DNA from: Phytoactinopolyspora halotolerans
GTDB lineage: Bacteria > Actinomycetota > Actinomycetes > Jiangellales > Jiangellaceae
Reading direction: 5' to 3'
Assembly: GCF_010550675.1 (NCBI RefSeq)
Contig: NZ_JAAGOA010000030.1
Location: forward strand, 1 to 64,000
Length of the DNA stretch: 64,000 bases
Below the pieces are notes generated by a model. The model searched no databases and was not told the origin of the DNA. It worked only from the letters and a program-made list of their open reading frames with translations. A program made the position numbers and the translations under genes. Below are positions 34,755 to 44,312 of the stretch, piece by piece (position 1 is the stretch's first letter; every line of letters begins with the position of its first letter).

Positions 34755-36134
34755 TCAGCGGTAGTTCTCGGCGATGGTCTCGGCCAGCTCCTGGCCGTTC
34801 TCGAGTGCGTCCTCCACGCTCCCCTGACCCGCGATGGCCGCGCTGATCTCTTGCGACACCTTGGTGCCGAGATCGGCGAACTCCGGAATCGTCACGTACT
34901 GCACCCCCACCGTCGGGCGCGGCTGCACACCCGGGTCGACCGGGTCCGCCTCCTCAATGGCCTGCAACGTTATCTGCCCGAAGGCCTCGGCGGCCTCCGC
35001 ATACTCGGGGATGTCGTAGGTACTCTGCCGCTTGCCCGCCGGCACCCGCGACCAACCGAGTTCCTCACCCACGAGTTCCTCGTACTCCTTACTCGTGGCC
35101 CAATGCGCGAACTCCTGCGCAGCCTCCGGCTGCTGGGTCGTCTCCGGGACGGCCAGCGCCCACACCCACAGCCATCCACTGGCGTCGGTCTGAACGACGG
35201 GCGCGTGCACATAGCCCACATCCCCGGCGACCTTGCTGGCGGCTGGATCCTCGAGCGGACCCGAGGCGCTGGTCGCGTCGTACCACATGGCCGCGTTTCC
35301 CTGACCGAACGTGTTGAGGCATTCGGTGAATCCAGACTGCGCGGCGCCCGCCTGCCCGTGTTCGCGGACCAGCTCGACGTAGAACTCCACTGCTTCCCGG
35401 AATTCTGGCGCGTCCACCTCGGCATCCCAGTCCTCAGTGAACCAGGTTCCGCCGAAGGTGTTGACCACCGTCGTCAACGGCGCGAACAGCTCACCCCAAC
35501 CCGGCAGCCCACGCAGGCAGATCCCAGCCATGTCCGAACGCGCCTCGTCGACCTCCGCCGCGAGATCCGCGATCTCTGGCCAGGTCGGACGCTCGGGCAT
35601 GGTGAGGCCCTCGTCCTCGAACACATCGGTCCGATACATCAGGAACGACGACTCCCCATAAAAGGGCAACGCGTATACGCCGCCGTCAGGCCCCCCGAGC
35701 GACGTCACCATGGGATCGAGCAGATCGCCGTAGTCGTAGCTCTGATCCCCGGAGGCGGCATCGCCAAGCTCGGCGAGCCAGCCGTTCTCCGCCCAGATCG
35801 GCACCTCATAGCCGCCCACAGTCACCACGTCATACTGACCGCCCTGCGTCGCAACATCCTGTGTGACGCGGTCACGCAGCTCGCTCGTGGGGAGGATCGT
35901 GAAATTGACATCGATGCCGGTATCCGCGGTGAAATTGTCCTCGGTAAGTTGGGCTAGGTCCTCCATCTGAGGATTGCCCACCATCAACACATTGACGGCC
36001 CCGGAGTCACCGTCTCCAGCGCTCCCATCTCCGCCGCTACTACCCCCGGCCCCCGCACATGAGGCGAGAAGAACGGATACCGCACCGAGTACGGAAACGA
36101 CGCTCAACGCGCGTCGCAGATTCTGTCGAGACAT
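34755..36134 (-). CDS. Extracellular solute-binding lipoprotein (family 1, polyol/sugar)
   Basis: 459 residues. It is a lipoprotein with lipobox LLASC near residue 26, followed by a Gly/Ser/Asp-rich linker. The binding domain starts at NVLMVGNPQMEDLAQLTEDNF and includes YALPFYGESSFLMYRTDVF and WVWALAVPETTQQPEAAQEFAHWA, typical of sorbitol/mannitol-type binding proteins. AGGAGAGG precedes the ATG. It is first in the operon with two permeases and a zinc dehydrogenase. Confidence 0.9.
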   Translation of the reverse strand: MSRQNLRRALSVVSVLGAVSVLLASCAGAGGSSGGDGSAGDGDSGAVNVLMVGNPQMEDLAQLTEDNFTADTGIDVNFTILPTSELRDRVTQDVATQGGQYDVVTVGGYEVPIWAENGWLAELGDAASGDQSYDYGDLLDPMVTSLGGPDGGVYALPFYGESSFLMYRTDVFEDEGLTMPERPTWPEIADLAAEVDEARSDMAGICLRGLPGWGELFAPLTTVVNTFGGTWFTEDWDAEVDAPEFREAVEFYVELVREHGQAGAAQSGFTECLNTFGQGNAAMWYDATSASGPLEDPAASKVAGDVGYVHAPVVQTDASGWLWVWALAVPETTQQPEAAQEFAHWATSKEYEELVGEELGWSRVPAGKRQSTYDIPEYAEAAEAFGQITLQAIEEADPVDPGVQPRPTVGVQYVTIPEFADLGTKVSQEISAAIAGQGSVEDALENGQELAETIAENYR

Positions 36135-36221
36135 GGACGGTCCTCTCCTACGACCGCGCAGCATCACGCGGGCTATACGACGGGAAATGAATGTTGATCG
36201 CGACGGTTCACGCCGTCGCTT

Positions 36222-36234
36222 TGGGTTTGACCCA
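36222..36234. promoter_or_regulatory. Inverted repeat upstream of the solute-binding operon
   Basis: TGGGTTTGACCCA has 5-bp arms around TTG. It lies about 90 bp upstream of the ATG at 36134 in the 180-bp gap after the FAH-family gene. It is a candidate operator for the second importer operon. Confidence 0.35.
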
Positions 36235-36314
36235 GCCGAATCCGCTGTTGCGGAGACTCGCTCAGGCTGGAAGGCTCCAGCGATCATCGACGGCCACGGC
36301 ATGCTTCTGCCGTG

Positions 36315-37187
36315 TCAGGGCATCAGGCCTGCATCGTCGGTCAGGTCGGCCCTACGGACACGGCCGACGGTTACCACGGGGTTGCTGATTTCGCCTATGC
36401 CAGCGATGCTGACCGTGACGATGTCACCTTCCATCAGGGTGAAACGCCGATCGGGCACGATACCGGTGCCGGTAAGCAACACCGCGCCGTACGGGTGCTC
36501 GAGAGCTTGGAAGAGCCAGCCGGCCAGCTCCGGGACGGTACGACGCATCTGCACGGTGGACGTCTTGCTGTTCACGACGGCTTCGTCGCCACGCCACACG
36601 CACAGTGATATCTCGAACGGGCCGTCACCCGCCTCCCATACCGGAACGATCTCGGGCCCGAGAGCGCAGGCGCTGTTGTACACCTTGGCCTGGGGAAGGT
36701 AGAGCGGGTTGTCGCCCTCGATGGACCGACTGCTCATGTCATTGCCGGGAAGATATCCGAACAGCTCACCGCCGCTGGTCAGCACCAGCCCCAGCTCCGC
36801 CTCCGGTACGTTCCAATCGGAGTCGGCGCGGATGCCGACTGTCTGGCCGTGGGTGACGACGCGTTCAGCGGTCGACTTGAAGAACAGTTCCGGACGTTCG
36901 GCGTCGTACACATGATCGTAGACGTCTGCGTGGCCGGACTCCTCGACCCGGCCCTGACGGCTGCGCAGGTATGTCACCCCGGAAGCCCACACCTCCTGCC
37001 GGTCCACGGGCGGGAGGACACGGTCCGCCACCACCTCGTCCGCCGCCTCCTCGCAGCGGTGCCTGGCCTCTTCCACTGGCAGCGCCAGCAGGTCGGCCAG
37101 CGCAGCATCCAGCCGATACAGCCGGCCTCCACGGGCCACCGCCCACGCCGGCGTGCCGTCCGCGTCGACATGCACCAGGGAGGTCAT
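36315..37187 (-). CDS. Fumarylacetoacetate-hydrolase-family protein, likely sugar-acid dehydratase
   Basis: 290 residues. The FAH fold has metal ligands in a pattern DWNVPEAELGLVL and GYLPGNDMSSRSIEGDNPLYLPQAKVY, and the C-terminal LTGTGIVP..FTLMEGDIVTVSI. In sugar clusters this family includes 2-keto-3-deoxy-pentonate (arabinonate/xylonate) dehydratases, which make 2-oxoglutarate semialdehyde. The enolase-superfamily dehydratase and aldehyde dehydrogenase nearby fit that role, but it could instead hydrolyse a diketo acid. Its start overlaps the ATPase stop by 4 bp. Confidence 0.82.
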   Translation of the reverse strand: MTSLVHVDADGTPAWAVARGGRLYRLDAALADLLALPVEEARHRCEEAADEVVADRVLPPVDRQEVWASGVTYLRSRQGRVEESGHADVYDHVYDAERPELFFKSTAERVVTHGQTVGIRADSDWNVPEAELGLVLTSGGELFGYLPGNDMSSRSIEGDNPLYLPQAKVYNSACALGPEIVPVWEAGDGPFEISLCVWRGDEAVVNSKTSTVQMRRTVPELAGWLFQALEHPYGAVLLTGTGIVPDRRFTLMEGDIVTVSIAGIGEISNPVVTVGRVRRADLTDDAGLMP

Positions 37188-38047
37188 CGAGGTCCGCTCC
37201 CAGCCGTGTCCACGTCGTCGCCGGCATCGGCGGGTACCGCGGCGGACGTACGGGCCCCGGTGATATATCCGACCACCTCATCCGGCGAGGTGTCGCCGCG
37301 ATCGAGATCCGCCACGAGCCTTCCTTGCCGAAGCACGACGATCCTGGTCGCGATCCGGAAGATGTGCTCGATGTTGTGGCTCACCACGATCAGCGGGATG
37401 CCCTGGGCGGCGACGTCCTCGATCAGCTGAAGTGCTTCCTCGGATTCTTGGACACCCAGCGCCGCCGTCGGCTCGTCGAGGATCAGTAACTTGCTGCCCC
37501 ACAGCGCGGTCCGGGCGATGGCGGTGGCCTGGCGCTGGCCACCGGACATCGTCCCGACGGGAGAGCGCACCGACGGGATCGTGACCTTCAACTCGGCCAA
37601 CGCCCGCTCGGCGTGTTTCGACATCGCCGGCAGGTCCAAGATCCCGAAGAGACGGCCGATGACACCCCATCGGGTGGGTTCACGGCCCAGGTACAGGTTC
37701 CCGCCCACGTCGACGTGGGCGACGAGCGCGAGGTCCTGATAGACGGTCTCGATACCGAGCTTGCGCGCGTCCGCCGGGGTGTGCAGTCGCGCCGGGGCTC
37801 CGTCGATGTGGATCTCCCCCGATGTCGGCTGAAAGGCACCTGACAGCGCCTTGACGAGTGTGGACTTCCCGGCCCCGTTATCGCCGACGAGGGCAACCAC
37901 TTCGCCTGGATAAATCTCAAGGTTCACTTCGCTCAGCGCGCGCACCGAGCCATACCACTTGCTCAGGCCTATGGTCCGTACGGCGGGTGTACCCAGCCGT
38001 CCAGGAGCGTGTTCGGACATGTCCACTGCGTTCTGCTGGTCCGTCAT
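37184..38047 (-). CDS. Sugar ABC importer ATPase, single-domain (Frc/Rbs-type)
   Basis: 287 residues. Walker A GDNGAGKST, signature MSGGQRQATAIA, Walker B LLILDEPTAAL and H-loop VSHNIEHI. RbsA and related ATPases are usually ~500 residues with two fused domains; this one has a single domain, like FrcA, and would work as a homodimer. It is coupled by ATGA overlaps on both sides. Confidence 0.9.
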   Translation of the reverse strand: MTDQQNAVDMSEHAPGRLGTPAVRTIGLSKWYGSVRALSEVNLEIYPGEVVALVGDNGAGKSTLVKALSGAFQPTSGEIHIDGAPARLHTPADARKLGIETVYQDLALVAHVDVGGNLYLGREPTRWGVIGRLFGILDLPAMSKHAERALAELKVTIPSVRSPVGTMSGGQRQATAIARTALWGSKLLILDEPTAALGVQESEEALQLIEDVAAQGIPLIVVSHNIEHIFRIATRIVVLRQGRLVADLDRGDTSPDEVVGYITGARTSAAVPADAGDDVDTAGSGPR

Positions 38048-39189
38048 CGGGTGAACTCCTCCCACGTGCCGTCCGGGATGTTGTCCTGGAACCCCTCGTG
38101 CTCCAGCATCTGCATCGGCACCGCGTCGAAGACCGATTCGCAATCATGGGTGACCGGCAGGTCCGACAGCGTGACCTCGGGCACTTCCTCGCCGTTCCCT
38201 TCCCAGTCGCGCATGATGGCCTCGGCCATGTCGAAGCCCATCTGATATGCGTCGCGGAATCCGGCGGCGGTGATGTCCCCGCGGCAGATCGCGGCCAGTT
38301 CGTCCAGCTGGCCACCGTTGCCGAGAATGTCGATGTCGTCGATGCGCCCCTGGGCGGTCAGCGACTCCATGACACCGAGGGCCGTGTTGCTATTGGCTCC
38401 GATGATCAGGTCGACATCTGGGTGGGCAGTGACGATGGTCTCGGTGAACCTGAATGCCTTCTCCCGATTGAAATCGGCGAACACCTCGTCGACAACCTCG
38501 TACTCGAGCCCGCATTCGCCGAGAGTGTCGTCGAGCGCATCCAGTGCGCCGCCCACACGATCTTGCGAGATCTCCGAAGCGGCCGGGCCCCAGAACGGGA
38601 CGACGGTGATGTCCTCGCCTGCCTCGCAGTAGCCCTGGGCGAGGAATTCCGCGCCGTTGTGACCCATCGCATACTCATCGACGGCCACCCACGTCAGTGG
38701 ATCGGCGTCGGGCGATTCCTCGAGGGTTCCGGGATCGATCGCCCCCACGATGGTGGTCGTGCCCGCGGCTTCGATCTCGGCGATCCTGTCGTCCACCAAC
38801 GCGTACGACGCCGGATTGACGATCGCGTAGTCGGGCGCCAGAGTCGCCGTGTCCTGAAGGATGCGGTCCATCCCGTCGTGGTCCTCTGCACCAGCCGGAG
38901 CGGCCGTGTTCATCGTGTACTCGAAGCCGGCCTCCTCGAACGCCGCTTCGAGGCCGATGATCTGCTGGCCTGCCATCTCGGTGATGTCCTGAGTGAACGC
39001 CACGAAGGCGATCAGCGGGCCATCACCCTCGGCCTGCGCGTCGACGTCCAGCCCTTCTCCGTCGTCGCCTTCATCCTCCGGAACGACCGCCTGATCCGCG
39101 GTTTCGTCCAGTTCCGCGCCGCAGGCGGACAGAACCAGCGCTGCGGCACACAGGACGAATAGCGATGAGGTCGTCTTTCGGTAACGCAT
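38044..39189 (-). CDS. Periplasmic-binding-type sugar lipoprotein (RbsB-like)
   Basis: 381 residues, lipobox LVLSACG near residue 22, then an acidic linker (PEDEGDDGEG). The peripla_BP_4 fold reads IAFVAFTQDITEMAGQQIIGLEAAFEEAG and DLIIGANSNTALGVMESL. GAGGAGGG precedes the ATG. The neighbouring permease and ATPase complete the importer. The sugar is unknown; it probably feeds the dehydratase pathway encoded around it. Confidence 0.9.
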   Translation of the reverse strand: MRYRKTTSSLFVLCAAALVLSACGAELDETADQAVVPEDEGDDGEGLDVDAQAEGDGPLIAFVAFTQDITEMAGQQIIGLEAAFEEAGFEYTMNTAAPAGAEDHDGMDRILQDTATLAPDYAIVNPASYALVDDRIAEIEAAGTTTIVGAIDPGTLEESPDADPLTWVAVDEYAMGHNGAEFLAQGYCEAGEDITVVPFWGPAASEISQDRVGGALDALDDTLGECGLEYEVVDEVFADFNREKAFRFTETIVTAHPDVDLIIGANSNTALGVMESLTAQGRIDDIDILGNGGQLDELAAICRGDITAAGFRDAYQMGFDMAEAIMRDWEGNGEEVPEVTLSDLPVTHDCESVFDAVPMQMLEHEGFQDNIPDGTWEEFTR

Positions 39190-39238
39190 GATGTTCCCTC
39201 CTCGTTGTGGGACGGTGCGTGTCAGGGGCGCGAACGCA

Positions 39239-40276
39239 TCAATGTCTGCCTTGAAGCTTGATTCGGAGCATCTGCGAAGCCACGGCAAGGATGATCAGCA
39301 AGCCCAGGAAGATCTGCTGCCAGTAGAATCCCGCGCCGGCGAGGAGCAGGCCGTTCTCCAGTACTCCGATGAACAGCAAGCCCAGCACGGTGCCGAGAAT
39401 GGTGCCGATCCCCCCGAACAAGAGTGTGCCGCCGAGCACCACACCGGCGATGACATGAAGCTCGTTGAGCTGCCCCATATTCGGGTTCGCGGCATTCATC
39501 CGCCCCATGAGAACGAGCGCGGCGACACCGACCATGGCACCCTGGAAGGCGAAGACACCGATCGTCCAGCGATCGACGTTGATACCCGCCCGCCTCGCTG
39601 CTTCCTCATTGGAGCCGATCGCGACGGTGTAGCGGCCGAACCTGGTATATCGGAAGAGCAGCCAGCCCAGCGCAACGCAGAAACCCGCGATGGCGACCGG
39701 GACAGGTACGGGGCCCCACATTCCCCGCCCGAGGATCAGGATCTGTTCCGGGAGGCCAACGTACTGGCCGCCGTACATGAATTCCTGGACGGCTCCGCGA
39801 TACGCGATCAGTCCTCCGAGAGTGGCCAACAGGGCGGGGACCTTGAGCTTGGTGACCACCATGCCGTTGAGCACACCAAGCACCGCACCCATCGCGATCG
39901 CGAACGGCACGGCCAGGTGAGGTGACCAGTCTTGTACGATGATCAGTGACGCGGTCACGCACAGCACCAGCGCCATCATGGAGCCGATCGACAGGTCGAT
40001 GTTCTTCGACGTGATGACGAACGTCTGCCCGACACCTAGGATCACGAAGATCGCGGCGGTTCTCAGGATGTTCGTGAGGTTGTGCCCGGTGAAGAAGGCG
40101 TCGCTGAAGAACGACAGCGCGACGATGAGCAGGATCATCGGAATGATCAGCAGATTGGCCTCGCGAACGATGCGGCCCGCGAACGTGCCGATCGGGCCTT
40201 GGGCGGCGCGCGTTGCTTCTCGGGACGAGGGCGTGCGGGATTCCCTGGCGTGCGATTCGATGTCTAATTTGGTCAT
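39239..40276 (-). CDS. Sugar ABC importer permease (RbsC-like)
   Basis: 345 residues, about ten hydrophobic segments. Family motifs are TSKNIDLSIGSMMALV, VVTKLKVPALLATLGGL and YTVAIGSNEEAARRAGINVDRW. AGGAGCGGCC precedes the ATG. It is upstream of the binding-protein and ATPase genes, so the importer gene order is C-B-A. Confidence 0.92.
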   Translation of the reverse strand: MTKLDIESHARESRTPSSREATRAAQGPIGTFAGRIVREANLLIIPMILLIVALSFFSDAFFTGHNLTNILRTAAIFVILGVGQTFVITSKNIDLSIGSMMALVLCVTASLIIVQDWSPHLAVPFAIAMGAVLGVLNGMVVTKLKVPALLATLGGLIAYRGAVQEFMYGGQYVGLPEQILILGRGMWGPVPVPVAIAGFCVALGWLLFRYTRFGRYTVAIGSNEEAARRAGINVDRWTIGVFAFQGAMVGVAALVLMGRMNAANPNMGQLNELHVIAGVVLGGTLLFGGIGTILGTVLGLLFIGVLENGLLLAGAGFYWQQIFLGLLIILAVASQMLRIKLQGRH

Positions 40277-40374
40277 GGCCGCTCCTGAGTGTGTGGGCCG
40301 ACCGCCATCGCGCGGCGGCGGCCTGGGCGAGGATGTGCTGACCGCGGTGACGCGCCCCATGCGGCGCCGTTCGG

Positions 40375-41577
40375 TCACCACGCCGGAATGATGGGAAACC
40401 AATGGGGCCGGTACGGATCCGGCCCGACGGTGTTGCCTTCGACGTAGACGTTGCGATAGGTGCCGCTGGCATGCAGCTCGGCGTATTTCGCGACTTTAGC
40501 CTCGTCCAGCTCAACCCCCCAGCCCGGTCCCTCGGGGGGCTGCAGCACGCCCTTTTCCGGCAAGAGCATGTCTCCGGCGATCACGTCGTCCAGCAGATGG
40601 TGGTAGTGGGCATCGACCGCCGCGGTGAGACCGGGCATGGCCACTCCGGTATGTGCCATGACGGCCATCCCGATGCCGAGCTCGATCCCGCTGTGCATCG
40701 ACACTCCGATGCCGATGGTCCGCGCCACCGTGTCGAGCGTGTGCACCTGTGTGGGCCCGCCCCAGTACCACGGATCGGTCAGGACCACGTCGATGGCGCC
40801 GATCTGTTTGGCGGGACCGAGCTCTTGGAAGCTGGTCACGCACATATTCGTGGACATCGCCAACCTGGTGCGTTCTCGGACCGTGGCCATACTCGCCATT
40901 CCAGCCACGGGGTCCTCGTAGTACTCCAATCCCACGCGTTCCAGCCGCGGCGCCAGTTCGACGGCGGTCTCGACGGTCCAGGCGGATTGAGGATCGAGCC
41001 GGAGGCGAATGTCCGGACCGAGGCGTTCACGCAGGGCCTCCATCGTGGCGACCTCGTCAGCCGCGGGCAGAACACCGCCTTTGAGCTTGACGGTCCTGAA
41101 GCCTCGACGCTCCACCAAGTCCGCGGCGTGCTCAGCCATCTCCTCGGGAGTCGTCACGCCAGGACGGGTACCGTCCTCGCTCGGGTACCGGTAGAAGCAG
41201 TAGGCCGCCATCTCGATGTGCGGACGGAGCGCCCCGCCCAGCAGACGATACGCCGGCTGGCCGGTGGCCTTCCCGATGACGTCTATCGCGGCCATCTCCA
41301 GCGCCGAAGCGGTCAACGGCTCTCGGCTCCAGTAGAAACGGTTGGAGATGATGTTGCGGATGACCTCAAGATCGAACGGATTCTGCCCAAGTATCGGGCG
41401 GCTGAGCCGCTCGACCTGTTCCTTCGAGGCGGCCGTCTCCCCGAGGCCGACGTAGCCCTCGTCGGTGTGCATCTTGACCAGGGTTCGCGTGAATGCCAGA
41501 TGCACGCCGTAAGCGAAGCGAAGCGGGGCTTCGATCGGCACGGTCACCTCGACGGCTTCAACTTCAGTGATCTTCAT
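40375..41577 (-). CDS. Enolase-superfamily sugar-acid dehydratase
   Basis: 400 residues, mandelate-racemase/glucarate-dehydratase type. The general-base KxK pair is in TVKLKGG; metal ligands are in RLDPQSAW and YYEDPV, with TNMCVTSFQE and the H of SMHSGIELGIGMA on the far side. The CxT-containing barrel strand resembles glucarate dehydratase. It would dehydrate an aldonate or aldarate to a 2-keto-3-deoxy acid. The ATG at 41577 follows GAGGGAG by five bases; a GTG two codons upstream is less well placed. Neighbouring SDR, lactonase-like and FAH genes fit a complete pathway. Confidence 0.88.
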   Translation of the reverse strand: MKITEVEAVEVTVPIEAPLRFAYGVHLAFTRTLVKMHTDEGYVGLGETAASKEQVERLSRPILGQNPFDLEVIRNIISNRFYWSREPLTASALEMAAIDVIGKATGQPAYRLLGGALRPHIEMAAYCFYRYPSEDGTRPGVTTPEEMAEHAADLVERRGFRTVKLKGGVLPAADEVATMEALRERLGPDIRLRLDPQSAWTVETAVELAPRLERVGLEYYEDPVAGMASMATVRERTRLAMSTNMCVTSFQELGPAKQIGAIDVVLTDPWYWGGPTQVHTLDTVARTIGIGVSMHSGIELGIGMAVMAHTGVAMPGLTAAVDAHYHHLLDDVIAGDMLLPEKGVLQPPEGPGWGVELDEAKVAKYAELHASGTYRNVYVEGNTVGPDPYRPHWFPIIPAW

Positions 41578-41595
41578 GTGCACTCCCTCGTGTGA

Positions 41596-42525
41596 TCAGG
41601 CGGCGACGTAGAGATCTGCGGCGACGCGACGGATCTCGCCCGTGCGCAGCAGATCATCGAGATGAGCACGGACCATGGCAACGGAGCGGAACTCGGGCTC
41701 CTTGCCCATGGCCCGGCAGGTGTGAAGCCACACATCTTCCAGCGAGACAGGCTCGCGGCCCAGCGGCTCGCGCACCACCGCCCATATTCGCTGCAGGTAC
41801 GTGGTGACCTCGTCCAGCAGTGTGCGAAACGCCGATGCCTCGCGAGGCGCGTAGTGCGACATCGCGACCGATGTGATGTCTCGTTCGTCGATGAGGGCGC
41901 GCAGCTTGTGCAGGGTGGCGGCGAACGCTCGCGGGTCGAGGTGCCCGTGGAAGATGGGCCAGTCTGTACCGGTCACGGTATCGCCGAGGATGAGACACCG
42001 GGAACGTCGCTCCAGCCAGCCGAGTTCGGCGTGGACGTGTCCGGGCAGCTCGAACGCTTCCAGCTCCACCCCGCCACCCAGGCGCAGGATGGCTCCTTCG
42101 CCCACCACCACGTCGACCGGGCAGCCCTGCTCGGCGTAGGTGGAGGCTAGCTCAGCGCGCAGCTCAGGCGTGTCCGGCACCAGGTCCGGATGGTGCAGGG
42201 CGAACTCGCGCAGATTGCGGTCGACGTCCTCGATCCACGGCACGGCACCGGCGGCAGCGACGGCCAGGCTGCCGTGCACGTCGCGCAGTCGCCGGAAGTT
42301 GCCGATGTGGTCGTGGTGGGCATGGGTGTTGGCCAGGTAGCGCAACGGCCGTCCCCGCCTGCTCTCGAGGAGTCGGTCGATGTGCGCGCCGGACGCCGGG
42401 AGCCCACCGTCGACGAGCGCGACGGCGTCTGCGCCGATGACGGCGTGCATGTACAGCGGAATCTCGGGGGTGAGCTCCTGGCGGATCTGCACGACCGTCT
42501 CGCTGAGCTCAATGGCTTGTTCCAT
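41596..42525 (-). CDS. Metallo-beta-lactamase-fold hydrolase, candidate sugar lactonase
   Basis: 309 residues. The metal-binding motif THAHHDHIGNF lies near residue 67, with further ligands in GHVHAEL and ILGDTVTG. The C-terminal ~80 residues are helical. In this cluster a lactonase would fit between the sugar dehydrogenase and the aldonate dehydratase, but MBL-fold proteins are diverse. The ATG at 42525 follows AAGGGAAGAG; another ATG at 42543 overlaps the SDR stop. Confidence 0.8.
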   Translation of the reverse strand: MEQAIELSETVVQIRQELTPEIPLYMHAVIGADAVALVDGGLPASGAHIDRLLESRRGRPLRYLANTHAHHDHIGNFRRLRDVHGSLAVAAAGAVPWIEDVDRNLREFALHHPDLVPDTPELRAELASTYAEQGCPVDVVVGEGAILRLGGGVELEAFELPGHVHAELGWLERRSRCLILGDTVTGTDWPIFHGHLDPRAFAATLHKLRALIDERDITSVAMSHYAPREASAFRTLLDEVTTYLQRIWAVVREPLGREPVSLEDVWLHTCRAMGKEPEFRSVAMVRAHLDDLLRTGEIRRVAADLYVAA

Positions 42526-42542
42526 GACTCTTCCCTTCCGCA

Positions 42543-43292
42543 TCAGAACGAGGCGAGCAGCCCGCCGTCGACGAGATGCCAGGAGCCGGTGACGAAGCTC
42601 GCCTCGTCAGACAGGAGGAACGCCGCGAACCGCGCGACCTCGCCGGCCTGACCGATGCGGTTCAGCGCATGCATGCGCCCCCATTCGGCGAGTTGGCGCT
42701 GCGGATCTTCGGGGTCGAAGTACTCGGCGTTCGCACGTACCAGCGGCGTTTCGATGGTGCCTGGACAGATGGCTGTGACTCGGATGTTCTCCGGGCCGTG
42801 GTCGAGCGCCATAGCCCGGGTGAGTGAGATGACTCCGCCTTTGGTGGCCGCGTAGGCGGCGACCTCGGTCTGTGTCGCGTGCGCTTGGATCGATGACATG
42901 TTGACGATCGCGCCACCTCCTGAGCTGTGCAGACGGGGAATGACCGCCTTGCTCATGAGGTAGATGGACTTCAGGTTGACGTCCTGCACGCGATCCCAGT
43001 CGTCCTCCGGCGTGTCCACAACCGATCCATGCCGCTCGAGCCCGGCGCAGTTGAACAAGCCCCGAACCGGGCCGAGTTCGGCTGCGCGCTCGGCCACCCG
43101 GACGCAGTCAGCCTGACTCGTGACATCGGCATGGATGGTCTCGATGTTCCGGGTCCGCAGCGTCGCGAGGCCGTCGTCGGCGACGTCCACCCCCAACACG
43201 ACGGCGCCTTGCTCGGCGAAGACCTCAGCGGACGCGCGTCCGATGCCGGAAGCGGCACCCGTCGCGACGATCACTCCGTTCAGCTGCGCCAT
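42543..43292 (-). CDS. Short-chain dehydrogenase/reductase (sugar dehydrogenase-like)
   Basis: 249 residues. Cofactor motif TGAASGIGRA, NCAG at the fourth strand, and the catalytic tetrad: N in LKSIYLMSK, S in IVNMSSIQ and YAATKGG. ICPGTIETPLV is typical of classical SDRs. The Asp ending the second strand (GVDVADD) favours NAD. First gene of the minus-strand catabolic operon, divergent from IclR. It would oxidise a sugar or its acid. Confidence 0.9.
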   Translation of the reverse strand: MAQLNGVIVATGAASGIGRASAEVFAEQGAVVLGVDVADDGLATLRTRNIETIHADVTSQADCVRVAERAAELGPVRGLFNCAGLERHGSVVDTPEDDWDRVQDVNLKSIYLMSKAVIPRLHSSGGGAIVNMSSIQAHATQTEVAAYAATKGGVISLTRAMALDHGPENIRVTAICPGTIETPLVRANAEYFDPEDPQRQLAEWGRMHALNRIGQAGEVARFAAFLLSDEASFVTGSWHLVDGGLLASF

Positions 43293-43311
43293 CGCAACTC
43301 CCTCGTAGCGT

Positions 43312-43340
43312 TTGACAACATCAATCGTCGTTCAATATCG
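43312..43340. promoter_or_regulatory. Divergent promoter and possible IclR site
   Basis: A perfect TTGACA (43312-43317) faces the plus strand with TATCGT 18 bp later. Between them ATCAATCGTCGTTCAAT (43320-43336) is an imperfect inverted repeat. It lies in the 142-bp gap between the SDR and IclR starts and is where the IclR protein would be expected to bind. Confidence 0.4.
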
Positions 43341-43434
43341 TCATACCCTAGAAGCGCCCGGCATGCCCGTCAAGCGTCGATCGACGAAAACGGATGCGCC
43401 ACTGGCGCCGGGACGGCTTACGGAAAGGAACCAC

Positions 43435-44262
43435 ATGGCACGTCAGCAGGTAGCAGAACCCGGAGGGGAACCCCAGCCGGAGTCGTCTCCGATGCCTGCC
43501 GTGGACAAGGCGCTTGCCACCTTGGCGGAACTGGCGGCGGCAGGACCTGCCGGCCTGTCCCTCGGAGAACTCGCTACGCGCCTCAAGCTCAACAAGACGA
43601 GCCTGCACGCGACCCTCCGGGCACTACGCCATCGCGATTTCGTCGCCCAGATTCCCGAAAGCGGCTCATATCGGCTCGGACCGACGTCATTTGAGCTGTC
43701 TCGTGCCTACACGAGGCACCTCGACATCCGTGCGATTCTCCGGCCGAGAGTCTTGCGGCTGGCCGAAGAGATCGACGAGGTGTGCCACATCTCGGTGCTG
43801 GACGGAACCGAGATCCTCTATCTGGAGAAGATGGAGTCCCGTAAACCCATCCAGCCCGGGACATACGTGGGAATGCGCCTGTCCGCGCTGACCACCGCTA
43901 TGGGCAGGGCGATGATCGCTTGCGAGTACACGGATTACGAATCGTTCGCGACCAGATTCAGCGGTGCGCTCAAACCACGCACGCAGAATGCGCCGACCAC
44001 ACTCCCGGAGGCGTGGGAGCGAATCGTCCAAGCCAGAAGAGACGGCTATGGTCTGGATCTCGAAGAGAACGTCATCGGTCTCACCGCCATCGGCATGGCG
44101 GTTCTCGAACCACACGGACGGCCGCTCGGCGCGGTCAGCATTGTCGTGCTGACAGATGAGTGGCACAGAACCGGGCCCGAGTACTTCTACCAGCGCCTCT
44201 ACGCCGCGCTGTCCGACGTCGTCGCGCCTCCGTTGATGCTGCAGCAGCCGATGCCGGACTGA
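43435..44262 (+). CDS. IclR-family regulator of the sugar-acid cluster
   Basis: 275 residues. A winged helix (AVDKALATLAELAAAGPAGLS, ELATRLKLNKTSLHATLRALR) precedes the IclR effector domain (EEIDEVCHISVLDGTEILYLEKMES, TAMGRAMIA, LEENVIGLTAIGMAV). GAAAGG precedes the ATG. It is divergent from the SDR operon and co-directional with the AGE, RraA and aldehyde dehydrogenase genes, so it can control both arms. The effector is probably a pathway intermediate. Confidence 0.9.
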   Translation: MARQQVAEPGGEPQPESSPMPAVDKALATLAELAAAGPAGLSLGELATRLKLNKTSLHATLRALRHRDFVAQIPESGSYRLGPTSFELSRAYTRHLDIRAILRPRVLRLAEEIDEVCHISVLDGTEILYLEKMESRKPIQPGTYVGMRLSALTTAMGRAMIACEYTDYESFATRFSGALKPRTQNAPTTLPEAWERIVQARRDGYGLDLEENVIGLTAIGMAVLEPHGRPLGAVSIVVLTDEWHRTGPEYFYQRLYAALSDVVAPPLMLQQPMPD

Positions 44263-44312
44263 ACTTTCGCACAGCTACACCTCGCGCGTCGAGAGCAACC
44301 AGAGAGGAGAAC

